Positions 9,901-18,044 of a stretch of 64,000 nucleotides of DNA are shown here, in pieces. Source of the stretch: G965207335 sp965207335 (lineage in GTDB: Bacteria > Pseudomonadota > Gammaproteobacteria > PS1 > Pseudothioglobaceae); the NCBI GenBank assembly GCA_965207335.1, contig OZ242267.1, positions 1,116,001 to 1,180,000 on the forward strand, read 5' to 3'. A program made the position numbers and the translations under genes. Under the pieces are notes generated by a model, which was given only the letters and a program-made list of their open reading frames with translations, searched no databases and was not told where the DNA came from. The first letter of the stretch is position 1, and each line of letters starts with the position of its first letter.

Positions 9901-9929
9901 TTATTTATAGTATAATTGCAAGATTATGA
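9901..9929 (+). promoter_or_regulatory. Promoter block identical to 6405-6433
   Basis: It contains TATAAT at 9911-9916 with the ATG 9 nt downstream and no Shine-Dalgarno. The 29-nt identity with the region before the RM gene makes it one arm of a direct repeat bracketing that gene. Confidence 0.65.
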
Positions 9930-10306
9930 ATAGTATATTTACCATTAGGTCACCGCTTTATATCCAATATCCAAATGGCGAGAAGCGTTTGGTACAAGAA
10001 TTATTTAAGCACCCAGATGGTATTTTATATTTTGAACATTTTTGGGAAAAGGAGCCAAAATATAGTATTCATATAATAAGAGGTAAAATAACAGGACAGG
10101 CACCTTGGAAGATTGGTGATTGTGTCTTTAGTATTGTAGGTTGTAACCACACTCATCCTGAGTTATGCCATAGACAAGCATTCTACAAACAAGAGGCTTT
10201 ACTACACCCAGAGCAATTTCGTACTAACGATATAATAAAAATAGCCTGTGAAAAAGGGGCTATATTGCCTGATAATTATGTCATAAATAATTCTAAAATA
10301 GTATGA
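9926..10306 (+). CDS. Conserved-looking protein of unknown function coupled to an ABC exporter
   Basis: 126 residues, no signal peptide and no membrane helix. I do not recognise the family. A CNHTHPELCHRQ motif near residues 73-84 holds two cysteines and three histidines and could bind a metal; another cysteine lies at GDCVF just before. The stop overlaps the start of the ABC transporter gene by 4 nt (ATGA), which implies translational coupling. A link with the metal- or thiol-related exporter that follows is inference. The ATG is 9 nt behind a TATAAT box, so the mRNA is probably leaderless. Confidence 0.65.
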   Translation: MNSIFTIRSPLYIQYPNGEKRLVQELFKHPDGILYFEHFWEKEPKYSIHIIRGKITGQAPWKIGDCVFSIVGCNHTHPELCHRQAFYKQEALLHPEQFRTNDIIKIACEKGAILPDNYVINNSKIV

Positions 10307-12120
10307 AGAGTGATAATTACGACTATAACAATCAAAATGCTAGTATAAGTATTTTAAAACGCTTATACCCATATTTGCATAGCATGCGTTATCGCATACT
10401 ATTATCATTATTTTTATTAGTGCTTGCTAAATTAGCTAGTGTAGGTTCGCCACTTGTTTTAAAAGACATTATTGATAGCCTAGATAGCAAAAATATAGTG
10501 TTAATTTTACCACTAGGATTACTAATATCTTATGGCGGATTATGGCTGTTTAGCTCATTATTTAACGAGCTAAGAGATGCAGTTTTTGCCAAGGTTAGAT
10601 ATAGGGCTATGCGTCTAATATCTGTTAATGTTTTTAAGCATCTACATAATCTAGAAATTAATTTTCACCTAGATAGAAAAATAGGCGGTATTAGTCGTGA
10701 TATTGACAGAGGTGCACAAAGCACTAGCACTTTATTATCTATTTTAGTATTTAATATACTGCCATCAATACTTGAGGTGTTATTAATTACTGGTATTTTA
10801 TTATTTAACTACGACATATTTTTTGTTTTTGTTTCTTTAACCACAGTTACGATTTATCTAATATTAACCTTTATGATTACTACATGGCGAATGAAATATC
10901 GCTATGAAATGAATGACATGGACTCAATAGCCCAAACTTGTGCTATTGACAGTCTAATTAATTATGAAACAGTAAAATGCTTTTCTAATGAAGAATTTGA
11001 ATTTAATCGCTATGAGGGAATCATTAACAAATGGGAGAAAATAGCAATAAAAACCTTTACTTCCATGACTATATTAAATTTTGCTCAAGGCTCTATTATA
11101 GTATTTGGAGTCACTGTTATTTTAATATTAGCCGCACAAGGTGTTGTTGATGGTGTTTTAAGCTTAGGTGATTTGATTTTAATCCAAACATTACTATTGC
11201 AATTATTTTTACCTCTTGGAACATTAGGTATGGTTTATAGGCAAATTAAACACAATTTAATTGACATGAATAATTTATTTAAACTACTAGATACCAAAAT
11301 AACAATACAAGATAAACCTAATGCTAAACCTATTGTTATAAAACAATGCTCAGTTGATTTTGTTGATGTTAGTTTTTCATATCCTAATGGAACTAAGGTA
11401 TTAAATAATATAAGTTTTAACATTGAGCCTAAACAAAAACTTGCTATTGTTGGTGCATCTGGGGTTGGTAAATCTACTATTGCAAGACTATTGTTTAGAT
11501 TTTATGATATTGATAACGGCAAAATTCTAATAGACGGACAAAATATAGCAGAAATAACTCAAGACAGCCTAAGAAAACAAATAGCCATAGTGCCACAAGA
11601 TGCGGTTATGTTTAATGAAACTATACTATATAATATTAAATATGGCTCACAAAATGCCAGTATGCAAGAGATAGAACAAGTAGTAAAAGCAACATATTTA
11701 GAAGATTTTATCAATAAATTACCAGATGGGTATGAAACCAAAGTTGGCGAAAGAGGTTTAAAACTATCTGGCGGCGAAAAACAACGCTTAGCAATAGCTA
11801 GATTGCTACTTAAAAAACCAAAATTATTTATCTTTGATGAGGCAACATCATCTCTTGACTCCTACTCAGAAAAAATAGTCCTAAACTCAATTAAGTCATT
11901 ACAAGGACAAAGTACTATGTTAGTTATAGCACATAGATTATCAACCATTATTGACGCTGATAAAATTATTGTCTTGGATAAAGATGGCGTATTAGAATAT
12001 GGTACGCACAGAGAATTAATAGCAAAAAATAGCGAATACAGCAAACTTTGGAATTTACAAATTAAAGAAAAAACCATAAATAAAGACTCACAAAAAAAAG
12101 CAATACCGCCAAAATCTTAA
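10303..12120 (+). CDS. ABC transporter, ATM1/HMT1-like half-transporter (permease plus ATPase)
   Basis: 605 residues. Six membrane helices occupy about residues 20-320. The ATPase domain follows, with Walker A GASGVGKST near 385, signature LSGGEKQR near 488 and Walker B LFIFDEATSS near 508. The segment INYETVKCFSNEEFE in the permease half is characteristic of the ATM1/HMT1 branch, which exports glutathione-linked sulfur or metal conjugates from mitochondria and bacteria. A homodimer in the inner membrane is expected. The upstream 126-residue gene overlaps it and is co-translated. Confidence 0.85.
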   Translation: MKSDNYDYNNQNASISILKRLYPYLHSMRYRILLSLFLLVLAKLASVGSPLVLKDIIDSLDSKNIVLILPLGLLISYGGLWLFSSLFNELRDAVFAKVRYRAMRLISVNVFKHLHNLEINFHLDRKIGGISRDIDRGAQSTSTLLSILVFNILPSILEVLLITGILLFNYDIFFVFVSLTTVTIYLILTFMITTWRMKYRYEMNDMDSIAQTCAIDSLINYETVKCFSNEEFEFNRYEGIINKWEKIAIKTFTSMTILNFAQGSIIVFGVTVILILAAQGVVDGVLSLGDLILIQTLLLQLFLPLGTLGMVYRQIKHNLIDMNNLFKLLDTKITIQDKPNAKPIVIKQCSVDFVDVSFSYPNGTKVLNNISFNIEPKQKLAIVGASGVGKSTIARLLFRFYDIDNGKILIDGQNIAEITQDSLRKQIAIVPQDAVMFNETILYNIKYGSQNASMQEIEQVVKATYLEDFINKLPDGYETKVGERGLKLSGGEKQRLAIARLLLKKPKLFIFDEATSSLDSYSEKIVLNSIKSLQGQSTMLVIAHRLSTIIDADKIIVLDKDGVLEYGTHRELIAKNSEYSKLWNLQIKEKTINKDSQKKAIPPKS

Positions 12121-12213
12121 AAGTTAAGTCCATATTCTAATAGCATATAAAAAAGACCACTGCTAAGTTATAAAGTAGGTATTATGTGTGAAATATTGCA
12201 CAAAAATTGCTTG

Positions 12214-12270
12214 TTTATGTAAGAAACAGCACAGTTAAAAAGTGGCGCTACGAACATAAATATTCTTATG
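12214..12270. repeat. Dispersed intergenic repeat, copy 2
   Basis: Counterpart of 9834-9891. An 11-bp inverted pair AAGACCACTGC / GCAGTGGTCTT lies outside it (left arm near 12152, right arm 12270-12280). This gives the interval the look of a small decayed mobile element upstream of tgt. Confidence 0.35.
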
Positions 12271-12279
12271 CAGTGGTCT

Positions 12280-12297
12280 TATAAAGACAATACAATG
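12280..12297 (+). promoter_or_regulatory. Leaderless-type -10 box deciding the tgt start
   Basis: TATAAA at 12280-12285 lies 9 nt before the ATG at 12295, the same spacing as before the RM gene, the 126-residue gene and gltX. An upstream in-frame ATG at 12268 lies before this box and would not be on the transcript. Confidence 0.45.
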
Positions 12298-13401
12298 AAA
12301 TTTAATCTTTTAAAAACTGATGGTTTAGCAAGACTGGGGCAAATATCATTTGCAAAAGGTGTAATTGATACTCCTACATTTATGCCTGTTGGGACTTATG
12401 GTGCTGTAAAAGCAATGACACCAGAAGAATTACAGATAATTGGAGTACAAATAATCCTTACAAATACCTTTCATTTATCACTAGATGAAATAGATAATAT
12501 TATTAATTTACACGGCGGGTTACACAATTTTATTAATTGGGATAAACCCATTGTAACTGACTCTGGTGGTTTTCAAGTATTTAGCTTGGGTAATATGGCT
12601 AAAATTAGCGAACAAGGGGTTAATTTTCGTAATCCAAAAAATGGCACTAAGGTGTTTATGGGACCTGAGGAATCAATGCAAATACAAGCTAAATTAGGCT
12701 CTGATATTATTATGATTTTTGATGAATGTACCCCATATCCTGCTGATAAAAAAACCACTGATACTTCTATGCAATTATCTCTTAGATGGGCAAAAAGAAG
12801 CAAAGATGAGCATAATAGAATAGCTAATAATAATGCCTTATTTGGTATAGTTCAAGGTGGTATGTATGATGATTTGAGGGTAGAGTCATTAGAAAAATTA
12901 ATAGAAATTGACTTTGATGGCTATGCTATAGGGGGTTTATCTGTAGGTGAAACAAAACAAGAAATGATGCAAATATTAGGTTTTTTAGCAAATAAAACAC
13001 CTCAATACAAACCTAGATATTTAATGGGTGTTGGCACACCAAGCGACTTAGTAGAAGCATCTAGTCTAGGCATTGATATGTTTGATTGTGTAATGCCAAC
13101 CCGTAATGCTAGAAACGGGCATTTATTTACCTCGTTTGGCGTTGTTAGAATTCGTAATAGCAAGTACAAGAGAGATACTAATCCTATTGATAAAAATTGT
13201 ACTTGTTATACTTGTAAAAATTACAGTTGCGGCTATTTGCACTACTTGCAAAAAATTAACGAAATACTAGGTATAAGACTTGCAACTATTCATAATTTAC
13301 ATTATTACCAAGATTTAATGCACTCTATTCGTAATGCTATATCACAGCAAAAATTACAACAATTTAAACAAAATTTTTATGCAAAACAACACTGTAAATA
13401 A
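12295..13401 (+). CDS. tgt: tRNA-guanine transglycosylase (queuosine synthesis)
   Basis: 368 residues. Tgt swaps the guanine at position 34 of GUN-anticodon tRNAs for preQ1. The start at 12295 (MKFNLLKTDG) matches the family's usual start; nine more codons are open upstream but precede the probable -10 box. Visible motifs are TDSGGFQVFSLG near residue 89 with the catalytic Asp, FDCVMPTR near 262 with the second Asp, and a C-x-C-x2-C zinc site (CTCYTC) near 302 followed by a late histidine. No other queuosine genes are adjacent. Length is normal for the family. Confidence 0.95.
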   Translation: MKFNLLKTDGLARLGQISFAKGVIDTPTFMPVGTYGAVKAMTPEELQIIGVQIILTNTFHLSLDEIDNIINLHGGLHNFINWDKPIVTDSGGFQVFSLGNMAKISEQGVNFRNPKNGTKVFMGPEESMQIQAKLGSDIIMIFDECTPYPADKKTTDTSMQLSLRWAKRSKDEHNRIANNNALFGIVQGGMYDDLRVESLEKLIEIDFDGYAIGGLSVGETKQEMMQILGFLANKTPQYKPRYLMGVGTPSDLVEASSLGIDMFDCVMPTRNARNGHLFTSFGVVRIRNSKYKRDTNPIDKNCTCYTCKNYSCGYLHYLQKINEILGIRLATIHNLHYYQDLMHSIRNAISQQKLQQFKQNFYAKQHCK

Positions 13402-13540
13402 CCTGTTATTTTTTGTTTATAAAGGCGATTTACCTAATTTTAGCAACTTATTTATTAGATAAAATACTGCTTAGAGCTAATAAATAAAAGGTTAGTAATT
13501 AAAACAAATTTTAACAAGCTGAGAAGCCAGTATATCAGTG

Positions 13541-14107
13541 TTACAATATAGGTATATTAACCCCTGTTTGTCCTTGATATTTACCATTTCTATCTTTGTA
13601 AGATACTTGGCATTCTTCATCAGCTTTAAAAAATAACATTTGTGCTGCACCCTCATTAGCATAAATTTTAGCAGGTAGTGGGGTAGTATTAGAAAATTCT
13701 AGGGTAACATGCCCTTTCCACTGTGGCTCAAGTGGAGTTACATTTACAATAATACCGCATCGTGCATAAGTTGATTTTCCTAGGCAAATAACCAAAGTAG
13801 AACGAGGTATTTGAAAATATTCTATTGTTCTTGCTAAAACAAAAGAATTAGGCGGAATAATACAAACATCAGAATTAACCTCAACAAAGTTACTAGTGCT
13901 AAAATTTTTAGGGTCAACAATACTAGTATTAATATTGGTAAAAATTTTAAATTCGCTAGCACAACGAACATCATAACCATAACTAGAAACTCCATAAGAT
14001 ATTATTTTTTTATCTTTTATATTGCGAATTTGTTTAGCACAAAATGGCTCAATCATTTTTTGCTCTTTAGCCATTTTTATAATCCATTTGTCTGCTTGAA
14101 TGCTCAT
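13541..14107 (-). CDS. dcd: dCTP deaminase
   Basis: 188 residues, the typical size. It deaminates dCTP to dUTP, feeding dTMP synthesis. Family signatures seen are the opening DKWI...MIEPF, SYGVSSYGYDVR, GKSTYARCG, and WKGHVTLEFSN with the catalytic glutamate. It sits 2 nt downstream of mraY on the same strand and so probably ends an operon PPIase-mraY-dcd. The gene is convergent with tgt across a 139-bp spacer in which I see no clear terminator. Confidence 0.95.
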   Translation of the reverse strand: MSIQADKWIIKMAKEQKMIEPFCAKQIRNIKDKKIISYGVSSYGYDVRCASEFKIFTNINTSIVDPKNFSTSNFVEVNSDVCIIPPNSFVLARTIEYFQIPRSTLVICLGKSTYARCGIIVNVTPLEPQWKGHVTLEFSNTTPLPAKIYANEGAAQMLFFKADEECQVSYKDRNGKYQGQTGVNIPIL

Positions 14108-14109
14108 AT

Positions 14110-15192
14110 TTAGCGTATTTTTAAACTAGATAAACCAACTAAAACTAATATCATGGTAATCATCCAAAAACGGACAATAATTTTAGGTTCACTCCAGCCT
14201 TTATGTTCAAAATGATGGTGTAATGGTGCCATTAAAAATATGCGTTTTTTGTTGCGAAACTTGAATGATCCTACTTGTAAAATCACAGATAATGCCTCTA
14301 CTACAAAAACTCCGCCTATTATAAATAATAATAATTCTTGATGAATAATAATAGCAATAACTGCAAGCAATGCCCCTAATGATAACGAGCCAGTGTCACC
14401 CATAAAAATATTAGCAGGATAAGAATTAAACCATAAAAATCCCATACTAGAGCCAATTAATGCGGCACATACAACAACCATCTCACTAACATCAGGTAAA
14501 AAAGGTATAGCCAAATAATCAGCAAAATTGTAATTACTACTTAAATAAGCAAAAATACCAAAAGTACCAGCTATTAATATCACAGGCATAATTGCTAGGC
14601 CGTCTAAACCATCAGTGAGATTAACAGCGTTACTGGTTCCTACAATTACAAAATATGCAAAAGCCATAAAACCAAAAAACCCCAAAGTATAATAAAAATC
14701 TTTCGCAAATGGTACCACTAATTGATGCTCAACACCTGCTACTTGAAAAATCCAATATCCAATAGCAATTGCAGCCAATGATTGGGCTATATATTTTTGT
14801 TTAGCATTTAAGCCATTTGATTTTTTTTTGCGTATTTTTAATATATCATCTAAGAAACCAATAGCACCAAAAATAATTGCACTACTTAGGGCAATATACA
14901 CATAAATATTGCTTAAATTTCCCCAAAGTAATACACTAACAATAAATGAAAATAATATTAATATTCCACCCATAGTAGGGGTGCCTGATTTGCTAAGATG
15001 GCTTTTAGGTCCATCTTTTCTAATTACTTGGCGTATTTGGTAGGAAGCCAGCTTTTTAATTGCAAACTTGCCTAAAAACATACTTATAAGCAAAGAGCTA
15101 AGAGTTGCAAATATGGCTCTTACTGTTAAATAATTAAGTACACTAAAACTAGTGTTTAACTGGTATAAAAAATCAATTATTTTTAAAAACAT
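14110..15192 (-). CDS. mraY: Phospho-N-acetylmuramoyl-pentapeptide transferase
   Basis: 360 residues and about ten membrane helices. MraY joins UDP-MurNAc-pentapeptide to undecaprenyl phosphate, making lipid I. Visible motifs are DDILKIRKKK (the DDxxK Mg site), NLTDGLDGLA, and LHHHFEHKGW. The ATG overlaps the stop of the upstream peptidyl-prolyl isomerase gene (TAATG), implying coupled translation. In most gammaproteobacteria mraY lies between murF and murD in the dcw cluster; here it is alone with dcd and a PPIase gene. Confidence 0.95.
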   Translation of the reverse strand: MFLKIIDFLYQLNTSFSVLNYLTVRAIFATLSSLLISMFLGKFAIKKLASYQIRQVIRKDGPKSHLSKSGTPTMGGILILFSFIVSVLLWGNLSNIYVYIALSSAIIFGAIGFLDDILKIRKKKSNGLNAKQKYIAQSLAAIAIGYWIFQVAGVEHQLVVPFAKDFYYTLGFFGFMAFAYFVIVGTSNAVNLTDGLDGLAIMPVILIAGTFGIFAYLSSNYNFADYLAIPFLPDVSEMVVVCAALIGSSMGFLWFNSYPANIFMGDTGSLSLGALLAVIAIIIHQELLLFIIGGVFVVEALSVILQVGSFKFRNKKRIFLMAPLHHHFEHKGWSEPKIIVRFWMITMILVLVGLSSLKIR

Positions 15193-16217
15193 TATTGTTC
15201 TACTATTGTTAGTAATTCTATCTCAAAAATTAATGTTGCTTTAGCAGGAATAACATTACCTACGCCTTTTTCACCATAAGCTAAATAATATGGAGCAATA
15301 ATAGTTTTTTTACTACCTTGTTTCATACCTACTAATGTCTCATCCCAAGCCTTAATCAACCCGCCTACACCAATTTGTGCTTGCAGTGGTTTTTTGGTTT
15401 TTTTAGAATCTATTATTTTTTTGCCATTTAATAACATCAAGGAATAATCAGCAATTATAATATCGCCTTTTTTAGCTATTTTGCCACTGCCTGTTTTAGT
15501 ATTCATATAATATAGTCCTGATGAAGTTTTTTTGGCATTTGGGTAATTTTTTTTAATAAATACTTGTAAGTTTTTATCGTCTGTCTTTATGCTGTTTTTA
15601 TATTGTTTCTTATAAATTGCTAGTTGCTTTTGAAAAGCTTGCTCATTAGTTTTAAATGCCTTAGCTTTATCGCCTATAACAATAATATCTATGCGTTTAA
15701 TAATATCATCTTTTTCTATGTCATTAACTACTTCCATACCAGATACAACAGAGCCAAAAACTGTGTGTTTACCGTCTAAATGAGGGGTAGGAACATGGGT
15801 TATAAAAAACTGACTACCATTAGTATTAGCACCAGAGTTTGCCATTGATAAAATACCGGGTTTATTGTGCTTTAAATCTGTAATTTCATCAATAAAACTA
15901 TAACCAGGACCTCCTGTGCCATTACCTCTTGGGTCGCCACCTTGTATCATAAAACCCTTAATAACTCTGTGAAATGTCAAGCCATTATAATAAGGTTTAT
16001 TACTACTTATTAAATTTTCTTTCCTGCCTTTTGCTAATCCAGCAAAATTTATTACCGTAAGTGGTGCTTTTTGGTATTCTAATTTTAATAATATATTGCC
16101 TTTGCTAGTTTTAACATCAGCATATAATCCGTCTGCTAAATCAGTATAATTACTTTTTGCTATTGCATTAAATGAAGTAAATATTATAATTAGTAGGATT
16201 AAGTATTTTTGGAACAT
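15192..16217 (-). CDS. Exported dual peptidyl-prolyl isomerase (cyclophilin-FKBP fusion)
   Basis: 341 residues. Residues 1-20 are a signal peptide (cleavage near AIA-KS), so the protein should act in the periplasm. Residues about 28-185 form a cyclophilin: FHRVIKGFMIQGGDP, FFITHVPTPHLDGKHTVFG. Residues about 215-340 form an FKBP domain: GDIIIADYSLMLLNG, GVGGLIKAWDETLVGM, and an AYGEKGVGNVIPA stretch. The two isomerase families normally occur in separate proteins. It heads an operon with mraY (1-nt stop/start overlap), so it may fold envelope proteins. Each domain looks catalytically complete; this is judged by motif only. Confidence 0.85.
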   Translation of the reverse strand: MFQKYLILLIIIFTSFNAIAKSNYTDLADGLYADVKTSKGNILLKLEYQKAPLTVINFAGLAKGRKENLISSNKPYYNGLTFHRVIKGFMIQGGDPRGNGTGGPGYSFIDEITDLKHNKPGILSMANSGANTNGSQFFITHVPTPHLDGKHTVFGSVVSGMEVVNDIEKDDIIKRIDIIVIGDKAKAFKTNEQAFQKQLAIYKKQYKNSIKTDDKNLQVFIKKNYPNAKKTSSGLYYMNTKTGSGKIAKKGDIIIADYSLMLLNGKKIIDSKKTKKPLQAQIGVGGLIKAWDETLVGMKQGSKKTIIAPYYLAYGEKGVGNVIPAKATLIFEIELLTIVEQ

Positions 16218-16284
16218 TATTAGGTATTTTGATTTTAAATGTAAAATTATAGTCTAACTACAATATTTTGTAATACTAATAAGT

Positions 16285-16302
16285 TAAAATATGTCTATTA
16301 TG
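16285..16302 (+). promoter_or_regulatory. -10 box that decides the gltX start
   Basis: TAAAAT at 16285-16290 directly abuts a first ATG at 16291 and lies 9 nt before a second in-frame ATG at 16300. With a start point 6-8 nt after the box, only the second ATG would be on the transcript. Confidence 0.45.
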
Positions 16303-17688
16303 GTAGTTAGAACTAGATTTTGTCCAAGTCCTTCTGGAAAAATTCATATAGGAAATGCTAGAGTCGCAGTTTTTAATGCTCTTTATGCTAAAAAATATAA
16401 TGGGGTATTTATATTAAGAATTGAAGATACAGATAAAGACCGTAGCAAACAATTATATATAGATGCTGTGTGTGAAGATTTATCTTGGCTAGGACTTAAA
16501 TGGCAAGAAGGTTATAGTGTAGGTGGTAAATTTGAGCATTATCAACAATCAAAAAGATATGCTATATACGATTATTATTTAGCCAAACTACAAAATATAG
16601 GGCAAGTTTATCCTTGTTTCTGTACTCCCGTGCAGCTAGAAAATAGCAGAAAAATACAACTAAAAATGGGTAAGCCCCCTCGTTATGATAGAAGTTGTAG
16701 AAATTTAACTAATAATGATAAACCAGTAGGAAAACATACTATAAGATTTAAGATAGATGATACTGGCATCACAAAATTTAATGATAGCATAAAAGGTTGG
16801 CAAGACTATGATAATAAACATATAGGCGATTTTATTATTAAAAGATCGGAAGGTGCTTATGCATTTTTCTTCGTAAATGCCATAGATGATGCACTAATGG
16901 AGATAAGCAATAGTATAAGAGGAGAAGACCATCTTAGTAATACTCCTAGGCAAATTATGATTCTTAGATTGCTAGGCTTAAAAGAGCCTAAATACGCACA
17001 TACCTCTTTAATAATAGGTAATGACAACAAACCATTATCAAAAAGAAATGGTTCTATAAGCATTGCTGAATTAAGAAATAGTGGCTATTTAGCTATTGCT
17101 GTTATTAATTATTTAGCTAGGCTAGGACATAAGTATGATAACAACAATGTCCTAAGCTTCTCCCAATTAGCACAAAACTTCAATTTTGATAATATCAGCA
17201 AATCTAGTACTAAATTTGATATTAAACATTTACAATATTGGCAACAATTAGCACTAAATAGCTTAAGTTATGCTGACTTTTGGGATTATATAAAAGATTT
17301 TGTAGGTGATATAGTTATTGCCAATAAACACCATGATTTTATTGATTTAATTAAAAATAATATTTTATTTGCCAGTGATTCTATCTTATGGGCAAAAATA
17401 ATTTTTAGCAATGCAGAAGTTAATAACAGTATTGCTATTAATATCAATAAAGAATTTTTTGAAACTGTGCTTTATGCTATTGATAATTACAATGACTATG
17501 ACGAATTTTTAACATATATAAAAAACACCACCAAACTTAAAGGCAAGGATTTATTTTTACCATTAAGAATATTATTATCAAGCCAAGAATCAGGTCCTGA
17601 AATTAAAAAAATATTTACCATAACTAATAAAAAAATCCTCTTAAATAGAGTAAAATACTATTATAAGACTACTGTATTAAGTGGTTAG
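16300..17688 (+). CDS. gltX: Glutamyl-tRNA synthetase
   Basis: 462 residues from the second ATG (MVVRTRFCPSPSG), which fits the family's start; three extra codons are open upstream. A class I synthetase: HIGN motif in SPSGKIHIGNAR, SKR loop in NKPLSKRNG near residue 245, and a zinc site made of the CFC pair near 107 plus the later Y-x3-C in RYDRSCRN. The anticodon-binding region is present, so the enzyme is full length. It charges tRNA-Glu and also supplies tetrapyrrole synthesis. It is divergent from the PPIase operon across about 80 bp. Confidence 0.92.
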   Translation: MVVRTRFCPSPSGKIHIGNARVAVFNALYAKKYNGVFILRIEDTDKDRSKQLYIDAVCEDLSWLGLKWQEGYSVGGKFEHYQQSKRYAIYDYYLAKLQNIGQVYPCFCTPVQLENSRKIQLKMGKPPRYDRSCRNLTNNDKPVGKHTIRFKIDDTGITKFNDSIKGWQDYDNKHIGDFIIKRSEGAYAFFFVNAIDDALMEISNSIRGEDHLSNTPRQIMILRLLGLKEPKYAHTSLIIGNDNKPLSKRNGSISIAELRNSGYLAIAVINYLARLGHKYDNNNVLSFSQLAQNFNFDNISKSSTKFDIKHLQYWQQLALNSLSYADFWDYIKDFVGDIVIANKHHDFIDLIKNNILFASDSILWAKIIFSNAEVNNSIAININKEFFETVLYAIDNYNDYDEFLTYIKNTTKLKGKDLFLPLRILLSSQESGPEIKKIFTITNKKILLNRVKYYYKTTVLSG

Positions 17689-17691
17689 GCT

Positions 17692-17765
17692 GATGTTTTT
17701 GTTATAAATAAATATTAATTAAAGTTAAAATAACTTAAACATTTTACTAAATAAAAAACTTGTTA
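17692..17765. repeat. Dispersed AT-rich repeat, copy before the ferredoxin gene
   Basis: This block (GATGTTTTTGTTATAAATAA ... AACTTGTTA) aligns by eye with 20276-20350 upstream of the pilus cluster. A short piece of it also resembles 9797-9816. Confidence 0.35.
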
Positions 17766-17787
17766 CTCTAATAAGAGTATTATTGAT

Positions 17788-18030
17788 ATGTCATTATATA
17801 TTACCGATGAATGTATAAATTGTGATGTCTGCGAACCAGAATGTCCGAATGATGCAATTTATATGGGCGATGAAATTTATGAAATAGACCCTGACAAATG
17901 CACAGAATGCAAAGGACACTTTGACACCCCTCAATGTGCTGAGGTTTGTCCTGTGGACTGTTGTTTATCTGATCCTAGTAATGTTGAAACAGATGAACAA
18001 TTATTAGCCAAATTAAAACCTAAAACCTGA
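17788..18030 (+). CDS. 2[4Fe-4S] ferredoxin, YfhL family
   Basis: 80 residues. The first cluster motif is CINCDVCEPECP (C-x2-C-x2-C-x3-C). The second is CTEC followed after an eight-residue insertion by C-x3-C-P, the spacing typical of YfhL/chromatium-type ferredoxins. It is a soluble electron carrier; partners cannot be told from the neighbourhood. It is convergent with the O-antigen-ligase-like gene, 14 nt away. Confidence 0.9.
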   Translation: MSLYITDECINCDVCEPECPNDAIYMGDEIYEIDPDKCTECKGHFDTPQCAEVCPVDCCLSDPSNVETDEQLLAKLKPKT

Positions 18031-18044
18031 TAACACAATGGTTT

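Noticed and set aside
12268..12294. Upstream start for tgt giving nine more residues
   Set aside because: The family starts at MKF..., and a -10-like box lies between the two candidate starts.
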